Positions 6,703 to 11,894 of a stretch of 11,894 nt of DNA are shown one piece after another. A program made the translations under genes and the position numbers. Under the pieces are notes generated by a model, which saw nothing but the letters and a program-made list of their open reading frames with translations, made no database searches and was not told the DNA's origin. Position 1 is the stretch's first letter. Every line of letters starts with the position of its first letter. The stretch comes from Flavobacteriaceae bacterium (GTDB taxonomy: Bacteria > Bacteroidota > Bacteroidia > Flavobacteriales > Flavobacteriaceae): contig JAURFJ010000033.1 of NCBI GenBank assembly GCA_030834365.1, forward strand, positions 1-11,894, given 5' to 3'.

Positions 6703-8550
6703 TTACTCGACGGTAACCGACTTCGCTAAATTTCTTGGCTGATCTACATTGCAACCGCGCAGAATAGCCATGTGGTAGGCCAAAAGCTGAAGCGGAATAG
6801 TAGTTAAAATCGGGCTCATAGACTCCTCAATCTCAGGTATCTCGATGCAGTGGTCTGCCAAGGCCGCAACTTGTTGGTCGCCTTTGGTTACAATAGCAAT
6901 AATCTTTCCCTTGCGTGACTTGATTTCTTGAATGTTGCTCACCACTTTCTCGTAATGCCCTTTGCGAGTGGCGATCACAAAAACTGGCATGTGCTCATCA
7001 ATGAGGGCAATAGGGCCGTGCTTCATCTCTGCCGCCGGATAGCCTTCGGCATGAATGTAGCTGATCTCTTTGAGCTTAAGCGCCCCCTCGAGAGCAACCG
7101 GAAAATTGAATCCCCTACCCAAATAAAGACTGTGCTCAGCCTTGTGGTACACAGTGGCGATCTCTTTAATATACGCGTCCTGTTGTAGCAATTGCTCGAC
7201 CTTAGAGGGCAATGACTCCAGTTCATTGATCAGATGCTTGAACTCAGCGTCACCCATGTTCGATTTTTCTCGGGCAAGTTTTAGGGCGATCAAGGTCAAA
7301 ACTGTAATCTGGGTGGTAAAGGCCTTGGTTGAGGCAACTCCAATTTCTGGTCCGGCATGCGTGTAAGCTCCTGCATGGCTTTCTCTGGCGATTGAAGATC
7401 CAACCACGTTGCAGATTCCAAATACGAAGGCGCCTTTGCTCTTGGCCATTTTAATGGCCGCGAGTGTGTCTGCCGTTTCGCCTGACTGTGAAATGGCTAT
7501 AAGCAGGTCTCCTGGGCCTATGATAGGGTCTCGGTAACGAAACTCAGAAGCGTATTCGACTTCAACAGGAATTCTCAAATACGTTTCAAAGATGTACTCG
7601 GCCACTAATCCGGCATGCCAAGAGGTTCCGCAAGCGGCAATCACTATGCGCTTAGCCGCTAAAAAGGTGTGCAGGTGCTGTTCGACTCCGGCCATTTTGA
7701 TAAGGCCCTCTTCAACCCGAAGCCTTCCCCTGAAAGTGTCTTTAATCGCTCTGGGTTGCTCGTAGATCTCTTTGAGCATAAAGTGCTCGTATCCGCCCTT
7801 CTCAATTTCTTCTAATGAGAGTTCAAGCTCTGTTATAAATGGATCTACCTCCTTATTGCTCTTAATCTTACGGATCTCTATTGCCTTTGTGCGGTCGAGA
7901 ATTGCCATCTCTCCATCTTCAAGATAGATCGCGTTTGAGGTGTATTCTATAAAAGGGCTGGCATCTGAGGCAATGAAGAATTCATCTTCGCCTACCCCTA
8001 TGGCCAGCGGACTCCCCATGCGTGCAGTAACCAATTGATCGGGGTTTGAGTGGTCAAATACCACAATAGCATAGGCTCCCACCACCCGGTTGAGTGCCAT
8101 TCGAACAGCCTTTGACAGTTTGACTTGTTCTTTTTGCTGAATCTCCTCGATCAAATTAATTAACACCTCGGTGTCGGTATCCGAGTAGAAGGTGTATCCG
8201 CGTTGCTCAAGGGTAGTTTTGAGCGCCTGGTAATTCTCAATAATGCCGTTGTGAACAATGGCCAGACGACCAGAATTAGAAAGGTGCGGATGTGCGTTGA
8301 CGTTGTTCGGAACTCCGTGGGTAGCCCATCGCGTGTGACCCATGCCCAGGCTACCTTTTACATTACCCTCGGTCTGTCCTTTGGTCTTAAGATCAAAGAC
8401 CTTCCCTTTTGTCTTAGAAACCGAAAGTGTCTCGCCCTCATAGAGCATAAGGCCCGCACTGTCGTAACCGCGGTACTCAAGGCGCTGAAGCCCCTTTAAA
8501 ATGATGTTAAACGCCTCTCTATGACCTAGATAACCTACAATTCCGCACAT
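6703..8550 (-). CDS. glmS: Glutamine--fructose-6-phosphate aminotransferase (isomerizing), glucosamine-6-phosphate synthase
   Basis: This enzyme makes glucosamine-6-phosphate from fructose-6-phosphate and glutamine, the entry step to UDP-GlcNAc for peptidoglycan and lipopolysaccharide, in the cytoplasm. At 615 residues it is full length. The class II glutaminase domain begins with the nucleophile Cys2 (MCGIVGYLG), exposed after Met removal, and has GHTRWATHG (71-79) and HNGIIENY (100-107). The first SIS domain (about 298-430) carries ACGTSWHAG and the sugar-phosphate loop ISQSGETADT (353-362). The second (about 470-605) has LGRGFNFPVALEGALKLKE and HAEGYPAAEMKHGP (500-513). The C-terminus DQPRNLAKSVTVE matches the conserved isomerase tail with the catalytic lysine. 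It follows the DUF4270 gene by 43 bases, with its own -7 motif in that gap. The leader is far too short for the glmS ribozyme of Gram-positive bacteria. Identification is secure. Confidence 0.98.
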   Translation of the reverse strand: MCGIVGYLGHREAFNIILKGLQRLEYRGYDSAGLMLYEGETLSVSKTKGKVFDLKTKGQTEGNVKGSLGMGHTRWATHGVPNNVNAHPHLSNSGRLAIVHNGIIENYQALKTTLEQRGYTFYSDTDTEVLINLIEEIQQKEQVKLSKAVRMALNRVVGAYAIVVFDHSNPDQLVTARMGSPLAIGVGEDEFFIASDASPFIEYTSNAIYLEDGEMAILDRTKAIEIRKIKSNKEVDPFITELELSLEEIEKGGYEHFMLKEIYEQPRAIKDTFRGRLRVEEGLIKMAGVEQHLHTFLAAKRIVIAACGTSWHAGLVAEYIFETYLRIPVEVEYASEFRYRDPIIGPGDLLIAISQSGETADTLAAIKMAKSKGAFVFGICNVVGSSIARESHAGAYTHAGPEIGVASTKAFTTQITVLTLIALKLAREKSNMGDAEFKHLINELESLPSKVEQLLQQDAYIKEIATVYHKAEHSLYLGRGFNFPVALEGALKLKEISYIHAEGYPAAEMKHGPIALIDEHMPVFVIATRKGHYEKVVSNIQEIKSRKGKIIAIVTKGDQQVAALADHCIEIPEIEESMSPILTTIPLQLLAYHMAILRGCNVDQPRNLAKSVTVE

Positions 8551-8565
8551 GACCTAAATTTTGCG

Positions 8566-8573
8566 CAAAGGTA
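8566..8573 (-). promoter_or_regulatory. Bacteroidota-type -7 promoter element for glmS
   Basis: Read on the minus strand this is TACCTTTG, a perfect TAnnTTTG match, 15 bases before the glmS ATG and inside the 43-base gap after the DUF4270 stop. A transcript would have a very short leader. No TTG is visible at the -33 distance. It suggests glmS can be transcribed independently of the two genes upstream. Confidence 0.5.
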
Positions 8574-8593
8574 TGAAGAAGCAGTGGTTTGGC

Positions 8594-10417
8594 TTAATTC
8601 TCGTTTAAGACCGTGTAGAATAAATTGAGTTTGAGTCGCTTTTCTTCTATAACCCCTGAACTTGGGCCATAAAGCACGGTGCCAAACGGAGTGATTCCAC
8701 TCATCAGAGGATAGTCAATGGCGCTGCCGTCTTCTAGAACGGCTTGCTGCACTTGAGGAAAGGCAATGTTGGCGCTCACCGATATATTTATGGGCACATT
8801 GAGGGAGTCTCGCACCACTATATCGTTGAAATAATCTGTAATATTTACCTTGTAACTTTCTCCTCTTCCATTGGTTGATCGTCGAAGAGAGGCGTCGTAA
8901 TTCTGATATACTCCAAGCGCAGTCTGGCTAGATGAAGTCTCATTTCGCGCATTGTATATCGGAAAGCTATTGGTAGACTTATACAGGTACAAGCGAGGCG
9001 GTTCAAAGGGAATCGGGGCCATAGCTTCTTGATCTACATAAAACTCAAGGCTGGCTTCATTGATGAGCCAATTATTTTGTTTCACCTCATCGATCACCTG
9101 CTGAGGGAGTTCGAATTGAACTACCGTTCCATTACCTCCCTTGAGGTACATGCGCTCTGGCAGTACTGATTCGTCGGAATTTGAAGGCATTAGCCGTTCG
9201 TATTCCCATGTGTTAACGGCGTTTCCTTGTGTGAACCCTTGCGCGCTACCCGTTATAAAATTGAGCCTAAAGGTCGCTAAGCTTTGATCTCGGGTGTCGT
9301 CAGCAGTATCTGTGGTTCCCTGAGTATTAATCGAATCGTACTCGTACTCCATTTGAATGAATGCCGTGCTGAGGTCTAATAACAGCATAAGGTCGTCACT
9401 GGCGTCTATAGAAAGGTGAAGCCCGCGCAAATGGTCTTTAAAATTAGATTGTGAACGCAAGGCCTCGGAGCCTTCTAAATAAAAGATACGGTCTTGAAAA
9501 AATGACTTGTCGAGCTCAACGAGAATACCCGGGTCTCTTGACTGGCTCACATCAATGGTCAGCGACTCATCGACATCGGGAGTGGCGGGGTCGTCTTCGT
9601 TATAGGCCACGTATTGAAAATCACTGATGACAACAGGCCCTTCAAATAAACTCTTTCCGAGAAAAGGCTCAAAGACCGACTGCTTGTCTGAAAAATAGGC
9701 TTGAGACTCTAAGAAATCAGTCTGAGGATCATTGTCTCTCAGGTAATAGTCTGATGGGCGCACCGTTAGTTGAAAGCGATCTTGATCAGAGAAAGAGAAA
9801 ATACTGTCTAAGTCGAAACGACGGGCAAAAGAATTGGCCGTGGTCTCGGGGTCTTCGGCATCTGGAATTCCATCTTTATCGGTATCTGCCGAAAGCGGAT
9901 CTGTGCCCAAAAGCCGCTCGTCATTATCGTTTAATCCGTCACCATCACTGTCGCTCTGCGGATCGTCTGGACCGACATCAAAAACATCTAGCACCCCATC
10001 ACCGTCTCGGTCTGCAGTAGCGGCCGAGGCCCTTTGGTATGGAATGTATAAAGTGACTTTGGTGACTTTCTCGCGCTCGTCCAAATCGTTGTCAATCTCG
10101 GCTGAAGCTGAAAGCTCACCAAAAACAGGGTTAGGCAATGAAAGCTGAATTTGAGAAACAATTGAGGCCCTAGTCTCTCCGAAAAGAGGGTCTTTGTAAT
10201 TTCCCAATTGGTAAAGCGGCATTTTATTGGTTTGAATGCGATCTAGACTAAGCTGCTTGACGCTTTCGATGGAATAGGTTTGTTTGGTAAGGGTAAAGGG
10301 TTCACCTGCAACCAGAGATTCACCAAGGGTGAAGTCTTCAGACTCGCAAGACAACAGTCCAAGGCCTAATGCGCAAAAAGCAACGACAAATGGCAGCTGC
10401 CTAAACAGGTGTCTCAT
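8594..10417 (-). CDS. DUF4270-type lipoprotein with thrombospondin-type-3-like calcium motifs
   Basis: This 607-residue protein starts with a lipoprotein signal (MRHLFRQLPFVVAFCALGLG, then LLSC), with Cys24 as the lipidated residue. The following ESED is acidic, resembling the lipoprotein export signal that sends Bacteroidota lipoproteins to the cell surface; this is inference. The body matches DUF4270 in style: LGNYKDPLFGETRASIVSQI (71-90), VTLYIPYQ (121-128), FDLDSIFSF (201-209), NNWLINEASLEFYVDQE (448-464), PPRLYLYK (473-480), YKVNITDYFNDIV (522-534). Between the last two of the early blocks, residues 136-189 carry three calcium-loop motifs. I recall DUF4270 as a Bacteroidota family of unknown function. 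The stop of the synthase-like gene lies 13 bases before this ATG, so the pair is almost certainly one operon. An upstream in-frame ATG at 10570 would add 51 residues, bury the signal peptide and overlap the neighbour by 140 bases, so I reject it. Confidence 0.88.
   Translation of the reverse strand: MRHLFRQLPFVVAFCALGLGLLSCESEDFTLGESLVAGEPFTLTKQTYSIESVKQLSLDRIQTNKMPLYQLGNYKDPLFGETRASIVSQIQLSLPNPVFGELSASAEIDNDLDEREKVTKVTLYIPYQRASAATADRDGDGVLDVFDVGPDDPQSDSDGDGLNDNDERLLGTDPLSADTDKDGIPDAEDPETTANSFARRFDLDSIFSFSDQDRFQLTVRPSDYYLRDNDPQTDFLESQAYFSDKQSVFEPFLGKSLFEGPVVISDFQYVAYNEDDPATPDVDESLTIDVSQSRDPGILVELDKSFFQDRIFYLEGSEALRSQSNFKDHLRGLHLSIDASDDLMLLLDLSTAFIQMEYEYDSINTQGTTDTADDTRDQSLATFRLNFITGSAQGFTQGNAVNTWEYERLMPSNSDESVLPERMYLKGGNGTVVQFELPQQVIDEVKQNNWLINEASLEFYVDQEAMAPIPFEPPRLYLYKSTNSFPIYNARNETSSSQTALGVYQNYDASLRRSTNGRGESYKVNITDYFNDIVVRDSLNVPINISVSANIAFPQVQQAVLEDGSAIDYPLMSGITPFGTVLYGPSSGVIEEKRLKLNLFYTVLNEN
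9851..10012 (-). repeat. Three thrombospondin type 3-like Asp-rich repeats within the DUF4270 protein
   Basis: Three units of the form D-x-D-x-D-G-(V/L/I)-x-D occur: DRDGDGVLDVFD (residues 136-147), DSDGDGLNDNDE (156-167) and DTDKDGIPDAED (178-189), about 20-22 residues apart. The linker between units two and three reads RLLGTDPLSA. These are classic calcium-coordinating loops, common in secreted proteins of marine Bacteroidota. They sit between VTLYIPYQ and FDLDSIFSF, which look like neighbouring parts of the host domain, so they appear as an insert. Confidence 0.85.
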
Positions 10418-10430
10418 CTTTGAAACGCTT

Positions 10431-11234
10431 CTAAAAGTAGGTGTTGTAAAACTTGATATAGGCGTCTTCGGTCTCTTGAAGTGGAATGTAGTCAAGTATA
10501 GGCTTTCCTGAAGACTTGCAGTATTTCTCGAGTTCATCAGAGATGTTTTCGCCAGCGAAGATAAGTCCATCAGAATGATCTGCCGCTACCTTTAACAAAT
10601 TTGTATGATTTGGGTTTTTAAGGCATTCGTAGTTTGAAATGTCCATCTGGTCAAAGGCAATTTTCTCACACATTTTTCCGGGTAATTCACCTTCAAATTC
10701 TTCGTCGTATATCGAAGTTATGATCTTGGTGTCGTTGAACATGGCTTCGTCTTTGTAATAACGCTTCAAGTAAAGCGGCAGCAAAGAGGCCATCCATCCG
10801 TGCACGTGAATAATATCTGGAGCCCAATTCAGCTTTTTAACCGTCTCCACCACTCCTTTTGCAAAGAAAATTGCCCGCTCATCATTGTCGTCAAATAGAT
10901 TGCCCTTAGCGTTGGTAAAGGTTGACTTTCGTTTAAAGTATTCGTCGTTATCAATAAAATAAACCTGAATGCGCTCTTTGGGAATAGAGGCCACCTTGAT
11001 AATTAGGGGCATATCCATGTCATTGACCACCAGATTCATGCCCGACAGACGTATAACTTCGTGCAACTGATGGCGTCTTTCGTTGATCACTCCATAACGC
11101 GGCATAAAGATTCTGATTTGCCCGCCGTTGCTGTTCACTACCCGAGGAGATTCATAAGACATCAGCGACACCTGATTCTCTGGTAAGTAGGGTACTAGTT
11201 CGGACGAAACAAATAATATCTTTTTTCCATTCAT
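10431..11234 (-). CDS. Half-length glycogen/starch synthase-like (GT5 N-terminal domain) protein
   Basis: This 267-residue protein matches only the N-terminal Rossmann half of GT5 glycogen/starch synthases (normally about 470-500 residues, GT-B fold). Visible homology: KKILFVSSELVPYL (4-17), GGQIRIFMPRYGVINERRHQ (37-56), ERIQVYFIDNDEYF (87-100), NDERAIFFAKGVVETVKKL (117-135) and PDIIHVHGWMASLLPLYLK (139-157), the last retaining the HxHxW core near the GT5 active-site histidine. The ADP-glucose motif KxGGLGD expected after residue 15 is replaced by LPENQVS, and the C-terminal nucleotide-sugar domain is absent. It ends with a normal TAG and the next gene follows in 13 bases, so this is a stable short form, not a truncation at a contig edge. 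I recall near-identical short proteins in many Flavobacteriia, often annotated glycogen synthase. Glycogen synthesis is doubtful; a regulatory or structural role is possible. The ATG at 11234 is 34 bases after a perfect -7 motif. Confidence 0.88.
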   Translation of the reverse strand: MNGKKILFVSSELVPYLPENQVSLMSYESPRVVNSNGGQIRIFMPRYGVINERRHQLHEVIRLSGMNLVVNDMDMPLIIKVASIPKERIQVYFIDNDEYFKRKSTFTNAKGNLFDDNDERAIFFAKGVVETVKKLNWAPDIIHVHGWMASLLPLYLKRYYKDEAMFNDTKIITSIYDEEFEGELPGKMCEKIAFDQMDISNYECLKNPNHTNLLKVAADHSDGLIFAGENISDELEKYCKSSGKPILDYIPLQETEDAYIKFYNTYF

Positions 11235-11268
11235 AAACCCTTGATTTTGTGCTCCAAAAAAGAATTTT

Positions 11269-11276
11269 CAAAGATA
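11269..11276 (-). promoter_or_regulatory. Bacteroidota-type -7 promoter element for the GT5-like/DUF4270 operon
   Basis: Read on the minus strand this is TATCTTTG, a perfect TAnnTTTG match, 34 bases before the synthase-like ATG. Its -33 region falls within the panC promoter on the other strand; no TTG is seen at the expected distance. It would drive the synthase-like and DUF4270 genes and possibly glmS by readthrough. Confidence 0.6.
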
Positions 11277-11284
11277 CGAATTTA

Positions 11285-11314
11285 TTGTGTATAAGCCTAT
11301 TTGTACTATTTTTG
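11285..11314 (+). promoter_or_regulatory. Bacteroidota-type promoter for panC (-33 TTG, 19-base spacer, -7 TATTTTTG)
   Basis: TTG at 11285-11287 and TATTTTTG at 11307-11314 are separated by 19 bases, which matches both halves and the spacing of the Bacteroidota consensus promoter (TTG, about 17-23 bases, TAnnTTTG). The panC ATG starts 17 bases downstream, so the leader would be about 10 bases. This is the best complete promoter in the window. Confidence 0.7.
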
Positions 11315-11331
11315 GGCCCTTAGCGCTGCTC

Positions 11332-11894
11332 ATGAAGCTTATAAAAACGACTGCTGAACTGAACCTTGTTTTGGCTCAGGAGCGCAAATCAAAAAAGAAA
11401 ATAGGGCTTGTTCCTACTATGGGAGCGCTTCACGAGGGTCACTTGAATCTGGTCAAAAGGGCACTATTCAAATCGGATGTAGTTATTGTCAGCATTTTTG
11501 TGAACCCCACTCAATTCAACGACCAAAACGACTTAAATGCGTATCCGCGGACGCTAGAAAAAGACCTAGATCGCTTAAGCGAGGTCTCATCAACGCTCAT
11601 CGTTTTTCATCCAGATGCTGAAGAACTTTACGGAGGCCAGTTAAAAGCCAAATCATTCGATTTTAAGCAGCTCGATAGCGTTATGGAGGGGGCGCACCGT
11701 CCGGGGCATTTCAATGGAGTAGCCACTGTGGTAGAATTATTGTTCAAAAGCACTAGGCCCACCATCGCCTTCTTCGGCGAAAAAGACTACCAGCAAACGC
11801 TGATAGTTAGGCAACTAGTTAAACAAAAACGCTTGGGCATACTCATCGAGGTCTGCCCTACTATTAGAGAATCTAACGGCCTGGCTCGGAGTTC
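11332..11894 (+). CDS. panC: Pantothenate synthetase, N-terminal part (runs off the window)
   Basis: This enzyme condenses pantoate and beta-alanine using ATP (through a pantoyl-adenylate) to give pantothenate, the precursor of coenzyme A, in the cytoplasm. The window holds 187 complete codons of a protein usually near 280 residues. The N-terminal nucleotidyl-transferase motif VPTMGALHEGHLNL (27-40) has the HxGH signature at 34-37. SIFVNPTQF (54-62) binds pantoate, MEGAHRPGHFNGVATVV (118-134) is the conserved central motif, and FFGEKDYQQ (147-155) and the final RESNGLARS (179-187) lie near the ATP site. It is the only plus-strand gene and is divergent from the GT5-like gene. The ATG at 11332 begins MKLIKTTAEL, the right length before the HxGH motif. 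Identification is secure. Confidence 0.97.
   Translation, partial: MKLIKTTAELNLVLAQERKSKKKIGLVPTMGALHEGHLNLVKRALFKSDVVIVSIFVNPTQFNDQNDLNAYPRTLEKDLDRLSEVSSTLIVFHPDAEELYGGQLKAKSFDFKQLDSVMEGAHRPGHFNGVATVVELLFKSTRPTIAFFGEKDYQQTLIVRQLVKQKRLGILIEVCPTIRESNGLARS

Noticed and set aside
8551..8593. glmS ribozyme or other riboswitch upstream of glmS
   Set aside because: Only 43 bases separate glmS from the previous stop, and the likely transcript leader is shorter still. There is no room for a structured RNA of that kind.
9754..10148. Two plus-strand open frames opposite the Asp-rich repeats
   Set aside because: They mirror the biased codons of the calcium-loop repeats and flanking coding sequence, have low-complexity Ser-rich translations and no plausible start context.
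10418..10570. Longer start for the DUF4270 lipoprotein at 10570, adding 51 residues
   Set aside because: It would overlap the synthase-like gene by 140 bases and push the signal peptide and lipobox into the interior. The ATG at 10417 gives a proper lipoprotein signal and a 13-base gap.
1..11894. Mobile elements, CRISPR arrays, tRNA/rRNA genes, phage or defence genes
   Set aside because: No transposase, integrase, spaced repeats, terminal inverted repeats, cloverleaf sequences or known defence domains were seen on either strand; gene spacing is tight and composition even.

Overview
This window looks like chromosomal DNA of a Flavobacteriia-type member of the Bacteroidota. The evidence is an F-type ATP synthase beta subunit with a long insert relative to E. 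coli, a TonB-dependent receptor with an N-terminal carboxypeptidase-regulatory-like domain, a DUF4270 lipoprotein, weak or absent Shine-Dalgarno sequences, and several upstream motifs of the form TAnnTTTG, the -7 element of Bacteroidota promoters. Base composition and coding style look even throughout. I see no mobile element, CRISPR array, tRNA or rRNA. Apart from the last gene, everything is encoded on the minus strand. The longest gene-free stretch is about 143 bases.

Layout, left to right. Positions 1-793 hold the N-terminal 264 residues of AtpD (minus), cut by the window edge, with its own promoter at about 842-849. A strong intrinsic terminator at 880-909 closes the next gene, a 933-residue TonB-dependent outer-membrane receptor (937-3738). 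A 113-base gap separates it from a ClC-family anion channel/transporter with two CBS domains (3852-5636). This starts at a GTG overlapping by four bases the stop of a GNAT acetyltransferase (5633-6160). Before these in the transcription direction come a small secreted protein that may be lipocalin-like (6192-6650) and glmS (6703-8550). Further upstream are a DUF4270 lipoprotein (8594-10417) and a half-length glycogen/starch-synthase-like protein (10431-11234). Finally panC (11332 to the edge) runs on the plus strand, divergently from the synthase-like gene across a 97-base shared promoter region.

How the genes may work together. The synthase-like gene and the DUF4270 gene are 13 bases apart and very likely co-transcribed. 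glmS follows 43 bases later with its own perfect -7 motif, so it can be read both from its own promoter and through the upstream pair. I recall the order panC / half GT5 / DUF4270 / glmS as recurrent in Flavobacteriia, which would suggest a link to hexosamine or envelope supply, but the role of the first two proteins is not shown by sequence. The secreted protein, the GNAT and the ClC follow at short spacing and may be the tail of the same transcription unit. AtpD, GlmS and PanC are ordinary housekeeping enzymes.

The most notable observations are: a ClC protein whose gating glutamate (GREGP motif) is leucine and whose internal proton glutamate position is isoleucine, pointing to a passive channel or an altered transporter; a GT5-like protein consisting only of the N-terminal Rossmann half and lacking the KxGG ADP-glucose motif; and a DUF4270 lipoprotein carrying three thrombospondin-type-3-like calcium motifs as an apparent insert. 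I found no clear candidate for a wholly new multi-gene system. The half-GT5/DUF4270/glmS cluster is the nearest thing to an uncharacterised functional unit.
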